Source of the DNA: Galbitalea sp. SE-J8
GTDB lineage: Bacteria; Actinomycetota; Actinomycetes; Actinomycetales; Microbacteriaceae
NCBI RefSeq assembly: GCF_030345695.1
Contig: NZ_JAUASV010000006.1
Coordinates: 62,001-126,000 of the forward strand
Direction: 5' to 3'
Length of the DNA stretch: 64,000 nt
Shown: positions 15,487-23,853 of the stretch, piece after piece
Layout: the number at the start of each line of letters is the position of its first letter
Numbering within the stretch: position 1 is the first letter of the stretch
The notes under the pieces: generated by a model
Database searches by the model: none
What the model was told of the DNA's origin: nothing
What the model saw: only the letters and a program-made list of their open reading frames with translations
Position numbers and translations under genes: made by a program

Positions 15487-15707
15487 GCTCGCGACTCTAC
15501 GGGCGCGTGCGCCAGCGGACGGAGGACCTGCCCGCGGACGGAGGACCCGGGCAGCGCGGGCCGGGGGGGCGGCGGCGTTCGGAGCGCACGGCTGGGAGTG
15601 CTCCGCTCGGTCTACCCGCGAAGGAGTGGGGGTTGATACCCTCGTCGCACATCGCCGCGGGGACGGCGATGGCACCACCGCACCACGCGAATGCACGGGG
15701 GTTCCTC

Positions 15708-16187
15708 ATGACCGTCACCTTCGACCAGTTCCTGCAGATGTTCCCGGACGACGGGTTCACGGCGCGACGCGGCGCACACCGGGCGTTCAGCACGCCCGAG
15801 TCGATCGCGCACGAGAGCACTGCCGCGCGGGAGTTCTTCGACTGGTGGTCGGACGCCGGTCAGCCCGCGCTCAAGGGCGCGAGCACGCCCCCGACGCTGT
15901 CGCACCCGACGACGCTGCCGCACCCGCAGCCGCAGCCACTCGCGCACCCGACGGCACCGCGGGTCCCGACCGCAACGTCCCAGCCGACTTCGCTACCGCA
16001 GGCGACGGATGCGGCAGACGTCGTCGAGCACGACGGTGCCCGGAACGCGACCGCGCCGCACTCCCGCGAGCTCGTCGGCGCCGGTGCCCCGATCCCGTCC
16101 GGCGTCCGGGACGCGAGCGCGGGGTCCGCGGAGCCGAAGCTCACCGGTTGGGGCCGGCTCAAGCACGAGCTCACGCGCAAGCGCTGA
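15708..16187 (+). CDS. Hypothetical protein with His/Pro-rich middle
   Basis: 159 residues. The N-terminal ~55 residues look folded (MTVTFDQFLQMFPDDGFTARRGAHRAF ... FFDWWSDAG). The middle is a Pro/Thr/His-rich linker with repeated SHPTTLPHPQPQP-like words, and the end is basic (LTGWGRLKHELTRKR). No known domain. The ATG at 15708 is chosen because conserved-looking sequence begins there; the upstream frame is probably 5'-UTR and contains a -10-like TTGATACCCT at about 15632. Convergent with rpsO. Confidence 0.6.
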   Translation: MTVTFDQFLQMFPDDGFTARRGAHRAFSTPESIAHESTAAREFFDWWSDAGQPALKGASTPPTLSHPTTLPHPQPQPLAHPTAPRVPTATSQPTSLPQATDAADVVEHDGARNATAPHSRELVGAGAPIPSGVRDASAGSAEPKLTGWGRLKHELTRKR

Positions 16188-16260
16188 GCCCCGCGAACCA
16201 GCCCGCACTCCAGCCCCTGCACGCGCACTGGAGCGCCGGGCGCGCGCCCGCACCAACGCC

Positions 16261-16295
16261 ACGACGCCCGCCGCCTCCGAGGCGACGGGCGTCGT
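16261..16295. terminator. Bidirectional terminator hairpin at the rpsO 3' end
   Basis: ACGACGCCCG (16261-16270) pairs with CGGGCGTCGT (16286-16295). It lies 20 bp beyond the rpsO stop and 74 bp beyond the convergent hypothetical gene. It shows that rpsO is terminated here rather than read into pnp, which is 10.8 kb away. Confidence 0.7.
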
Positions 16296-16314
16296 GCCAA
16301 GATCGGCGGCCGAG

Positions 16315-16584
16315 TTATCGGCGCAGTCCGAGGCGCTCGATGAGCGAGCGGTAGCGGTTGATGTCGATGTCCTGGAGGTAGCCCAGGAGACGACGACGCT
16401 GACCCACCAGGAGGAGCAGCCCACGACGCGAGTGGTGGTCGTGCTTGTGCTCCTTGAGGTGCTCGGTGAGGTCCTTGATGCGAGCGGTCAGGAGTGCGAC
16501 CTGCACCTCGGGGCTCCCCGTGTCACCGGGAGCGGTGGCGTACTCGTCGATGATGGCCTTCTTGGCGTCTGGTGCCAGCGGCAT
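16315..16584 (-). CDS. rpsO: 30S ribosomal protein S15
   Basis: 89 residues, full length. The family signature is present ([50 protein letters not shown]). S15 binds the central domain of 16S rRNA early in 30S assembly. The ATG is preceded by GGGAAAGGGG. The gene has its own upstream region with a -10-like TAGGCT (16672-16677, minus strand) and a perfect palindrome at 16649-16662. It is normally followed by pnp; here it is monocistronic. Confidence 0.99.
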   Translation of the reverse strand: MPLAPDAKKAIIDEYATAPGDTGSPEVQVALLTARIKDLTEHLKEHKHDHHSRRGLLLLVGQRRRLLGYLQDIDINRYRSLIERLGLRR

Positions 16585-16648
16585 GCAGAACCCCTTTCCC
16601 TCGTTGCGCGGTGCCCGGCGCCTGCTGCGCGAGCTCTCTTTATCCGCG

Positions 16649-16662
16649 GCCGTTCGAACGGC
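16649..16662 (-). promoter_or_regulatory. Palindrome in the rpsO leader
   Basis: GCCGTTCGAACGGC, a perfect 14-bp palindrome about 65-78 nt upstream of the rpsO start and just after the putative -10. It may be part of an S15-binding autoregulatory leader (S15 leaders vary greatly between phyla) or a DNA site. Function is inference. Confidence 0.35.
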
Positions 16663-16701
16663 AACCGCAACAGCCTACCAGAGCGGATGCGCGGGGCGCG
16701 G

Positions 16702-17286
16702 CTACGCGCGCTTCGGCGCGCGCGGGAGGGTGAGGAGGGTCGTCACCGCGACGGCGACGAGCAGGATCGAGCCGATGTGCAGCAGCACGAGCGTCGAGGT
16801 CGCGGGCAGCACGAAGAACGCGACACCGGCCGCGATCGACACGATGCCGCTCAGGAAGCCGAACCAGCGCGGCTGCACGACCCCGCGCAGGCCGAGCATG
16901 AAGTCGGTGACGCCATCGAGGATCCAGGCGGTGCCGATCACGAACGCGAGGATGAGGATCGACTCGTACGGCCGGGACAGCGTGACGACGCCCGCGATGA
17001 CGATGAACAGCCCGAGCACCGCGCTCAGCCAGCGCATCGCCGCTCCGGCGCCGACCGACACGATCGCGAGCAGGATGCGGAACAGCCCGATCGCGACGAG
17101 CGACGCGCCGAAGATGACGGCGATCGTCGCGACGGCCGCGACCGGGAAGACGAAGCCCACGATGCCGAGCACGAGCCCGACGATCGCGAGCGCGATGATC
17201 TGACCGCGGTGCACGCGGCGCAGCCACGCGAGGTCGACCACGACGGGCCGATCGGTCGACGGGGTTCCGGGTTCGGGGGTGCTCAC
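16702..17286 (-). CDS. HdeD/DUF308-family membrane protein
   Basis: 194 residues with six hydrophobic helices in the HdeD-like pattern (IIALAIVGLVLGIVGFVFP; LVAIGLFRILLAIV; AVLGLFIVIAGVVTLSRP; IGTAWILDGVTDFMLGLRG). HdeD in E. coli is linked to acid resistance; actinobacterial homologues have no defined role. The GTG start at 17284-17286 follows the stop of the upstream lysoplasmalogenase gene by 4 bp, so the two form an operon. Confidence 0.85.
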   Translation of the reverse strand: MSTPEPGTPSTDRPVVVDLAWLRRVHRGQIIALAIVGLVLGIVGFVFPVAAVATIAVIFGASLVAIGLFRILLAIVSVGAGAAMRWLSAVLGLFIVIAGVVTLSRPYESILILAFVIGTAWILDGVTDFMLGLRGVVQPRWFGFLSGIVSIAAGVAFFVLPATSTLVLLHIGSILLVAVAVTTLLTLPRAPKRA

Positions 17287-17290
17287 GCGC

Positions 17291-18001
17291 TCAGTCTGGC
17301 ATCCGGGTCGCGCGACGCGCGAGAGCGCGCTGCGCGAGGGCTGTCCGGGAGAGCCGGCGCACGATCCCGGCGACGAGCAGACCCTGGCCGACGGCGTAGA
17401 GCACCATGATGATCGCGTCGACCTGCCAGACCGACCCGGCGAACCCGGGCAGGAAGAGCTTGAGCGCGAGCAGGGTGTCGCTCGCCAGGAACACGGCGCC
17501 GCCCGCCGCGATGACCCGGCCGGCCCCGGATGCGACGATCGCGAGCGTGCCGAGCGCGAGCCCGTAGACGACGATGGGCGCGGCGAGCGCGCCGACATAC
17601 GGCAGCAGCACGATGAGGAGTGCCGCGTACCAGGCCGGGTAGACGAGCGCCCAGGCCCGCGGCCGCGACACCCCGGCCCAGCGCCCGATGACGACCGTGT
17701 AGCCGACGAGGGCGAGCAGGAACGCTGCGAGCCCGACGACGAATCCGTCTCCGGGCATGCCGACCAGGACATCCCCCGCCCAGGACAGCGCGAGGGCGAG
17801 CGCGAGCGCCAGACGCGCGCGGGCACCCGGGTGCGAGCCGCGCAGCAGCCGGCCGGCAGCGAGCGCGAGCGCCGGCATGAGGAGCGCCTTGGTGCCGAGC
17901 GAGGCGTTCGCGATCGGGATCCGCGACACGAGGACGACCACGTGCAGCACCGCGAGGGCGATGAACGGCGCGAACGCACGGACATGAGTTCGTGTCGACA
18001 T
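17291..18001 (-). CDS. Lysoplasmalogenase family (YhhN/TMEM86-like) membrane protein
   Basis: 236 residues, about eight transmembrane helices. YhhN hallmarks: TKALLMPALALAAGRLL near the N-terminus, LALALALSWAGDVLVGMP with the conserved Asp, and VFLASDTLLALKLF with the second Asp. Relatives hydrolyse the vinyl ether bond of lysoplasmalogens. Start at the ATG 17999-18001; a GTG two codons upstream is possible. Likely operon with the HdeD-like gene. Confidence 0.88.
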   Translation of the reverse strand: MSTRTHVRAFAPFIALAVLHVVVLVSRIPIANASLGTKALLMPALALAAGRLLRGSHPGARARLALALALALSWAGDVLVGMPGDGFVVGLAAFLLALVGYTVVIGRWAGVSRPRAWALVYPAWYAALLIVLLPYVGALAAPIVVYGLALGTLAIVASGAGRVIAAGGAVFLASDTLLALKLFLPGFAGSVWQVDAIIMVLYAVGQGLLVAGIVRRLSRTALAQRALARRATRMPD

Positions 18002-18125
18002 GGCCACACCCTACCGGGGCGACGTGGGAGACCCCTCCACAGTCGCGCTCCGACGTCACCCTCGTACGGTTCAATGGGTCGCACATCACGAGAGCCGTGA
18101 CGCACGCGAGCCCGAGGAGGCGGCC

Positions 18126-19304
18126 ATGGGCATCGTGCTCGACGTCATCCTGCTCGTCGCGCTCGTCGGCTACGTCGTCTCCGGAGCGCGCAAGGGATTC
18201 GCGCACGGCATCGGCTCCATCGCCGGCGTCATCGCGGGCGGCGTCGCCGGCTACTTCCTCGTGCCGTTCCTCGGCTCCCTGATCCCGGACGCGTTCTGGC
18301 GACTGCTCGGCACGATCGCCGTGTTCGTCGGGCTCGTGGCCGTCGGGCACGCGATCGGGGCCGCCGCCGGCGACGCGATCGGACGACGGATGCGCGACAC
18401 CCCGCTCCGAGTCGTCGACCGCGTGCTCGGCGCCCTCGCGGGCGGCGTCGTCGCCGCGCTCGTGATGTCGTTCCTCGCCGCGAGCGTCGCCCCGCTCGGG
18501 GTGCCGGTGCTCTCGACCGCGGTCGGCCAGTCCACGGTGCTGCGCGCGATCACGACCTACACGCCGGAACCGGTCTCGGCGTTCCTCGCGCGCGTGCGCT
18601 CGGGCGTCGTGCGCGACACGATCCCGAGCATCGTCGGCACGCTCGGCGGCGTCGAGGCGGGTCCGGCACCGGATGCCGACACCGGCACGGCGGCGCTGCG
18701 CACGGCCGCCGCATCCGTCGTCCGCGTCACGGGGACCGCGAGCGCCTGCGCTCAGACGCAGGCCGGCACGGGATTCGTCGTGGCGCCCGGCCGGGTCATC
18801 ACGAACGCGCACGTCGTGGCCGGTGTGCCCGACCCCGTCGTGCAGGTCGGCGACGGCAGCGCGTTCGCGGCATCCGTGGTCTCCTTCGACCCCGAGGGCG
18901 ACCTCGCGGTGCTCGCCGTGCCGCACCTCGACGTCGACCCGCTGCCGCTCGCGCCGAAGCTCGACGTCGGCGACGACGCCGTGTACGACGGCTACCCGTA
19001 CGGCGGTCCGTTCGTCACGGGCCCGGCGCGCGTCATCGCGGTGGGCGAGGAACGGGTCGACGACATCTACGGCGACGAGACCGTCGCGCGGGACGTCTAC
19101 ACGCTCGCGGCCGACATCGAGCAGGGCGACTCCGGCGGCCCGCTGCTCACGACCGACGGCCGGGTCGCGGGGGTCGTCTTCGCGAAGAGCGCGAGCTCGA
19201 GCGGCATCGGATACGCAATGACGGTCGACGAGCTCGCCCCGGTCGTCGCCGACGCCGCGGGATACCAGCGAGCCGTCGATCCCGGGCGCTGCCAGCGCGG
19301 CTGA
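18126..19304 (+). CDS. marP: MarP family membrane serine protease
   Basis: 392 residues. Four N-terminal CvpA-like transmembrane helices (residues ~1-150) are followed by an extracytoplasmic trypsin-like domain. The catalytic triad can be placed at H229 (VITNAHVV), D259 (EGDLAVL) and S336 (GDSGGPL). In Mycobacterium tuberculosis MarP protects against acid and oxidative stress and processes a peptidoglycan hydrolase. Cys243-type disulfide regulation there suggests redox control, and two cysteines near each end of this protease domain (SACAQT; GRCQRG) are compatible with that. ATG at 18126. Confidence 0.94.
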   Translation: MGIVLDVILLVALVGYVVSGARKGFAHGIGSIAGVIAGGVAGYFLVPFLGSLIPDAFWRLLGTIAVFVGLVAVGHAIGAAAGDAIGRRMRDTPLRVVDRVLGALAGGVVAALVMSFLAASVAPLGVPVLSTAVGQSTVLRAITTYTPEPVSAFLARVRSGVVRDTIPSIVGTLGGVEAGPAPDADTGTAALRTAAASVVRVTGTASACAQTQAGTGFVVAPGRVITNAHVVAGVPDPVVQVGDGSAFAASVVSFDPEGDLAVLAVPHLDVDPLPLAPKLDVGDDAVYDGYPYGGPFVTGPARVIAVGEERVDDIYGDETVARDVYTLAADIEQGDSGGPLLTTDGRVAGVVFAKSASSSGIGYAMTVDELAPVVADAAGYQRAVDPGRCQRG

Positions 19305-19318
19305 CCCGCGCCCCCGCT

Positions 19319-19371
19319 CAGCGAGTGCCCGCGATCAGCGAGTGCCCGCGATCAGCGCGCGCCCGCGATCA
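19319..19371. repeat. 17-bp tandem repeat, three copies, at a gene end
   Basis: Units of CAGCGAGTGCCCGCGAT (two exact, one as CAGCGCGCGCCCGCGAT) between the MarP stop and the NERD stop. On the minus strand the unit contains TGA (as TCA on plus). With a 17-bp period it offers a stop in every frame at the 3' end of the NERD gene. Confidence 0.85.
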
Positions 19372-20044
19372 GCGCGGCCACGGTGACGGCGAGGCCGGCG
19401 AGGCCGATCGCGGCGGTCAGTGCCAGGACGCGCGACGCGCGACGGGGAGCGCCCCGGTCGTCGAGCGCTCGGGCGCTCGGTCCAGCATCCGGACCGATGG
19501 GCGCAGTGCCGGACCGCACGCTGACGACGTCGGCGGCCGGCGGCCGGGCCCCGTGCTCGGCGGCGAGCACGGCCGCGAGCGATGAGGCGGCCGCGGCGAG
19601 AGCGTCGATGGTGGCCGTGTCGAGCTCCGTGGAACGGGCACGCAGCGTCTCGGCGATGGCGGTCTCGGCGATGACCCGCACATCCCGCTGGCCAGCCGCG
19701 ACCACGAGCTCGCGCGGCGAGCGGATCGCGACGAGCGCGGACAGACGCACCGGTCGGCCCGTCGACGCACGCAGGGCCGCCTCGAGCCGGCCGAGCTCGT
19801 GCTCGACACCCCGAACGTACGGATGCGGCACGCCGTCGGCCCGCACGTCGCGACCCGAGGCCCACACGCGTTCGCCGCGGTGGTCGGCGACGAGCACGAG
19901 AACGGCCCCGCCCGGCCCCACGACGAGGTCGATCGCCTCGCCGGTCGCGAGCGCGCCCACACCGGTCACGACCCGCCAGCCGCCTCCGAGCCGACCGCCG
20001 GAGTGCGGGAGGCGCGGGACGGCGGAGGGCGGTGCAGCAGACAT
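19352..20044 (-). CDS. NERD-domain-like protein with C-terminal membrane anchor
   Basis: 230 residues. Residues ~30-150 fit the nuclease-related (NERD) pattern: GWRVVTGVGALATGEAIDLVVGPGGAVLVLVADHRGERVW ... PYVRGVEHELGRLEAALR. This is a diverged member, and the usual KxxHG-type residues are replaced (VADHRG). It ends in one transmembrane helix (VLALTAAIGLAGLAVTVAALIAG). Function unknown; nuclease activity should not be assumed. The stop lies in a 17-bp tandem repeat. Confidence 0.7.
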   Translation of the reverse strand: MSAAPPSAVPRLPHSGGRLGGGWRVVTGVGALATGEAIDLVVGPGGAVLVLVADHRGERVWASGRDVRADGVPHPYVRGVEHELGRLEAALRASTGRPVRLSALVAIRSPRELVVAAGQRDVRVIAETAIAETLRARSTELDTATIDALAAAASSLAAVLAAEHGARPPAADVVSVRSGTAPIGPDAGPSARALDDRGAPRRASRVLALTAAIGLAGLAVTVAALIAGAR

Positions 20045-20157
20045 GGTCGATCTCGTGGTCGTGGCGGTGGGGTCGCTCCACTCTCGCGGCGCGATGCCCG
20101 GCGCGACAGCCCCATAGCGGGGCTCCCTCGCTCGGGGGCGGCCCCGTTCAGGGGTTG

Positions 20158-20176
20158 CCGGGCCGGCGGCGCCCGG
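20158..20176 (-). terminator. Possible terminator hairpin after the HelD gene
   Basis: CCGGGC (20158-20163) and GCCCGG (20171-20176), loop 7 nt, about 20 bp past the HelD stop. A second hairpin (AGCCCC / GGGGCT, 20108-20124) follows. Both are short and their function is uncertain. Confidence 0.4.
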
Positions 20177-20194
20177 TCCGGGGGTCAGCGCCGC

Positions 20195-22510
20195 TCAGTC
20201 CAGCAGGATCCCGGCCGGAAGCGGCTCGGTGGCGGTCACGAGGTGCAGGCGCTGCGTGGCCCGCGTCATCGCGACGTAGAGCGAGGCCGCGCCGCGCGGT
20301 GCGGAGTCGACGAGCGCCACGGGATCGACGACGACGGAGGTGTCGAACTCGAGGCCCTTCGCCTCGGTGGGCGAGAGCACGGCGATGTCGCGGTCGAGAC
20401 CAGCAGCGTCCCGGCCGACAGCGCCCGGGAAACGCGCCTGCAGCGCCGCGACGAGCTCGCCGACGAGAGACGGCGGAGCGATGACACCGATCGTGCCCTC
20501 GGTCGAGATCGCGCGGTCGGCGGCGACCGCGCGCACGGCGCCGCTCGTCAGGTCGGGGCCGATCTCGACGGCGATCGGCCACTCCCCCTCGCGCACGCTC
20601 GTCGAGCGCGTCACCGTGACGCCGTGCGCCTCGGCCATCGCCTCGGCCGAGCGCGCGATGCGCGCCGGAGTGCGGTAGTTCACCGTGAGCTCCTCGATGC
20701 GCCAGTCGTCGGTCACGCCGCGCAGCGCCGTCGCCCAGTTCGGTGCGGCCGTCGCCGCGGAGGCCTGCGCGATGTCGCCGACGATCGTGAACGACCGGCT
20801 CGGCACACGGCGGGTGAGCACGCGCCACTGCATCGGCGAGAGCTCCTGCGCCTCGTCGACCACGACGTGGCCGTACGCCCAGGTGCGGTCGGCGGCGGCG
20901 CGCTCGGCGGTCGAGAGCCGCGCCGCGCTCTCCTCGAACCCGCTCGCGAGCCGTTCGGCGTCGACGAGTCCCTCCACCCCCATGTTGCGGATCGCGGCCT
21001 CGGCGTTCTCGACGTCGCGGCGACGCTGTGCCTCGCGCTCGCGCTGCTGGGCGTCGCTCGTGGCATCCGCCTCTCCGAGCAGTTCGGCGGCCTCGTCGAG
21101 CAGCGGCACGTCCGAGATCGTCGGCCGGGAGCCGCGTTCGCGACGCAGCAGGGCGCGCTTCTCGTCGGACCAGCGCGGCGTGAGGCTCGCGAGCCAGTTC
21201 GGGCGCGCGTAGAGGTCGTCGAGCAGCTTCTGGGGCGTGAGCGGCAGCCACGCGGTGTTCAGCACGACGCGCACGTCGTACGCCTGGCGCACGTCCTCGC
21301 GCAGATAGCCGAGGTCGCTGTCCTCGATCGTGGTGCCGTGCGAGCGCAGCTGGTCGGCGAGCAGTCGCGTGATCGCCGAGAGCGCCGCGCGGTTGAACGT
21401 CGAGCGCGCGAGGTTGTGCGGGGCGCGGGTGTCCCAGGCGCGCTGCATCGCGGAACGGATGACGTGCGGCTCGATCGCGAGCCGCTCGCCCTCGATCTCG
21501 ACGACCTGCGCGGCATCCGGGACGACCTGGCGCGATCGCACCGCGCGTCGCAGCAGGTCGGCCATCTCGGTCGATCCCTTGAGCGCGGCGGTCGCGGGAG
21601 CGTCATCCGTCGTCGCCTCGACGCCCGGGAACAGCCCGCCGACGCTCGACAGCACGACGCCCGTCTCGCCGAGGCTCGGCAGCACAGACTCGATGTACGT
21701 GAGGAACGAACGGCTCGGGCCGACGATGAGCACGCCGCTGCGCTCGAGGCGCTCGCGGTGCGTGTAGAGCAGGTACGCGGCGCGGTGCAGGGCGACGGCG
21801 GTCTTGCCGGTGCCCGGTCCGCCCTGCACGACGAGGGCGCCGTGCAGCTCGGAACGGATGATGCGGTCCTGTTCGGCCTGGATCGTCGCGACGATGTCGC
21901 CCATGCGTCCGGTGCGGCGCTCCGTGAGGCTCGCGAACAGGGCCGCCTCGCCCTGCAGGGTGTCGCGCTCGCTGTCGAGCAGGTCGGCGTCGAAGATCTC
22001 GTCGTCGATGCGCGAGATGCGGCGGCCCTTGCCCTGCAGGTGCCGGCGGGCGCGCACGCCGAGCGGCTGCGCGGCGGTCGCCTGGTAGAACGGGCGCGCC
22101 TGCGGCACGCGCCAGTCGAGCAGGAGCGGTTGCTGCCGTTCGTCGCGCAAGCCGATGCGGCCGATGTAGTGGCGCACGGGCGGGGTGGGCGAGCCGGCCG
22201 GGGCGGTCGCGCCCCCGGGGGTCTCGGGTGCGAGCTCGATGCGCCCGAATGCGACGCGCTCTCCGACGGCGTTGAGCTGCGCGATCCGGTCCTCGTAGAG
22301 ACGCGCGAACGCGTCGCGCTCGGTGCGGTTCTGGTGGGTGCCGCCGCCGCCCTGGGCCTGCACGCGGCGCAACTCGCCCGCGGCCTCCTCGCGCAGCACG
22401 TCGAGCCGGGCGTAGAGACCGTCGACGTAGCGCTGCTCGAGCGCCAGCTCGGAGTCGACGGGCCGCTCCCCCGGCGCCTCGGCCGCCGTCGCGCCGTTCG
22501 TTCGCGCCAC
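20195..22510 (-). CDS. helD: UvrD-like helicase-fold ATPase, HelD/HelR type
   Basis: 771 residues, the usual length for actinobacterial HelD-like proteins. An N-terminal coiled-coil arm (LALEQRYVDGLYARLDVLREEAAGELRRVQ) is followed by a Q-motif and a superfamily-1 ATPase core: Walker A GGPGTGKTAVALHRAAYLLY, Walker B VVVDEAQELSPMQWRVL, motif III GDIAQASA, and the C-terminal YVAMTRATQRLHLV. HelD removes stalled RNA polymerase from DNA; some homologues (HelR) give rifampicin tolerance. Start at the GTG 22508-22510 with GGAGG upstream. A -10-like TACACT lies at about 22576 on the minus strand. I see no rifampicin-associated element. Confidence 0.88.
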   Translation of the reverse strand: MARTNGATAAEAPGERPVDSELALEQRYVDGLYARLDVLREEAAGELRRVQAQGGGGTHQNRTERDAFARLYEDRIAQLNAVGERVAFGRIELAPETPGGATAPAGSPTPPVRHYIGRIGLRDERQQPLLLDWRVPQARPFYQATAAQPLGVRARRHLQGKGRRISRIDDEIFDADLLDSERDTLQGEAALFASLTERRTGRMGDIVATIQAEQDRIIRSELHGALVVQGGPGTGKTAVALHRAAYLLYTHRERLERSGVLIVGPSRSFLTYIESVLPSLGETGVVLSSVGGLFPGVEATTDDAPATAALKGSTEMADLLRRAVRSRQVVPDAAQVVEIEGERLAIEPHVIRSAMQRAWDTRAPHNLARSTFNRAALSAITRLLADQLRSHGTTIEDSDLGYLREDVRQAYDVRVVLNTAWLPLTPQKLLDDLYARPNWLASLTPRWSDEKRALLRRERGSRPTISDVPLLDEAAELLGEADATSDAQQREREAQRRRDVENAEAAIRNMGVEGLVDAERLASGFEESAARLSTAERAAADRTWAYGHVVVDEAQELSPMQWRVLTRRVPSRSFTIVGDIAQASAATAAPNWATALRGVTDDWRIEELTVNYRTPARIARSAEAMAEAHGVTVTRSTSVREGEWPIAVEIGPDLTSGAVRAVAADRAISTEGTIGVIAPPSLVGELVAALQARFPGAVGRDAAGLDRDIAVLSPTEAKGLEFDTSVVVDPVALVDSAPRGAASLYVAMTRATQRLHLVTATEPLPAGILLD

Positions 22511-22651
22511 TCGCTCGCCTCCCGGTTCACCGGTCGGATGCCCGGGAAGCATCCGAAAACCGGGTTATCGAGTGTACGCGTCGGTGACGGCCGGAGTCGA
22601 AACGGGGGATTGCGCTCGCGGCGCTGCGGGTGCACGCTAGGAGGCCAGAAC

Positions 22652-22708
22652 ACACTCATCGCCCAGGTCCGAGCCGCAGGCATCGCCGCGCCGCTGGGCG
22701 ATGAGTGT
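22652..22708. repeat. Long inverted repeat with 27-nt spacer
   Basis: ACACTCATCGCCCAG (22652-22666) and its exact complement CTGGGCGATGAGTGT (22694-22708). A perfect 15-bp pair in the intergenic region upstream of the HelD gene, 22 bp from the long palindrome at 22731-22794. I see no second copy in the window. Confidence 0.85.
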
Positions 22709-22730
22709 TTAACGGCCCGACATGACCGGT

Positions 22731-22794
22731 GTGAGGACGTTCTGCGCGTGTGAGGACGGCGCGGTCCGTCCTCACACGCGCAGAACGTCCTCAC
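22731..22794. repeat. Long palindrome, copy 1 (29-bp perfect arms)
   Basis: Left arm 22731-22759 and right arm 22766-22794 are exact complements; the loop is CGCGGT. Each arm contains GTG(TG)AGGACG twice, separated by TTCTGCGC. The TCA at 22791-22793 in the right arm is the stop codon of the minus-strand esterase gene. There is no U-tract. Near-identical copies are at 27781-27854 and 35557-35636. Confidence 0.97.
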
Positions 22795-23762
22795 GCTGGA
22801 GGCAACCGGCGCGCCCAGGCGGTGCGTGCCTCCCGTGCGGCGACCGAGAGGGCCGCTCGTGGGGCGAACAGCTCGAACAGGTGGAAGCCGCCCGGCCAGA
22901 CGTGGAGTTCGGCGTCGCCGCCCGCCGCCCAGATTCCGCTGGCGTAGGCGACCATCTCATCCCGGAACACCTCGGCGGACCCCACCTCGAGGTACGTCGG
23001 CGGCAACCCGGCCAGCTCTGTGGCGCGACTCGGCGATTCGTAGGGCGTGACGGCATCCGTTCCGCGTCGGTCGCCCAGGAGCGCCGACCAGCCCATCTCG
23101 TTGCTATGACGATCCCACACACCGATGCCGTCGATCTGGCGGCTCGACGCGGTGTCGTTGCGCTCGTCGAGCATGGCGTACATCAGGATCTGCGCCGCCA
23201 GTGCGGGGCCGCCACGGTCGCGCGCCATCAGGGTGAGCCCGGCCGCGAGCCCCCCGCCCGCGCTCGCGCCCACCGTGACGAGCCGGTCGGGGTCGAACCC
23301 GAGCTCCTCGGCGTGGTCGGCGGTCCAGAGGAGGGCGGCGAAGGCGTCCTCCAGGGCGGCCGGAGCGGGGTTCTCGGGTGCGAGGCGGTACTCGACGGTC
23401 ACGATCACGGCGTCGAGCGAGTCGACCCACGGCGTGATGGTCGCGATGCCCGTGAATCGGTCGCCGAAGATCATTCCGCCGACGTGCGTGAACAGGAACC
23501 CGGGCCCGCCGCGCTTCTGGCCGGCGCCGCGGAAGATCGAGATGAGCACGTCCGGAGCGCCCTCCGGGCCGGGGATCACCCGCTCCTCGTGCGTCATCCG
23601 CCCGTCGGCGAGCAGCTGGTCGAGGGTTGCGGTGCCGGGGTCGGCGCGCAGCGCGGGCAGATCGGCCAGCGTGAGCGACGGCGACAGCGAGCGGCCGATG
23701 ATCTCGAGGACGGGCTTCAGCTCGGTGTCGAACGGCGGGGCGGAGTGGGGGTGGGTTGTCAT
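22791..23762 (-). CDS. Alpha/beta hydrolase (hormone-sensitive-lipase-like esterase)
   Basis: 323 residues, family IV-type esterase. The nucleophile elbow is GASAGG (about residue 170) and the late catalytic histidine is in GGFHLFE. The acid lies in the preceding SAEVFRDE segment. The oxyanion motif is HVGG rather than the canonical HGGG. VTVEYRLAPENPAPAALEDAFAALLW is diagnostic for the family. Likely hydrolyses short acyl esters. It is the last gene of a co-directional set with another hydrolase (91 bp upstream) and a LuxR regulator. Its stop lies in the palindrome at 22731-22794. Confidence 0.9.
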   Translation of the reverse strand: MTTHPHSAPPFDTELKPVLEIIGRSLSPSLTLADLPALRADPGTATLDQLLADGRMTHEERVIPGPEGAPDVLISIFRGAGQKRGGPGFLFTHVGGMIFGDRFTGIATITPWVDSLDAVIVTVEYRLAPENPAPAALEDAFAALLWTADHAEELGFDPDRLVTVGASAGGGLAAGLTLMARDRGGPALAAQILMYAMLDERNDTASSRQIDGIGVWDRHSNEMGWSALLGDRRGTDAVTPYESPSRATELAGLPPTYLEVGSAEVFRDEMVAYASGIWAAGGDAELHVWPGGFHLFELFAPRAALSVAAREARTAWARRLPPA

Positions 23763-23853
23763 GCTGACCTCCGAGGTCGGCTATTGGGGGGTCCGAATCG
23801 GGGAAACGGGCATGTCGTCGCGACCGGGTCGGCCGCGACGACATGCCGAGCCG

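Noticed and set aside
20195-22510. Classical UvrD/Rep DNA-repair helicase
   Set aside because: The length, the N-terminal coiled-coil arm and the motif spacing fit HelD-type RNA polymerase recycling ATPases better than UvrD.
22731-22794. Ordinary intrinsic terminator
   Set aside because: The arms are far longer than needed, identical at three loci, internally duplicated and not followed by a T-run. A terminator role is possible but does not explain the sequence identity.
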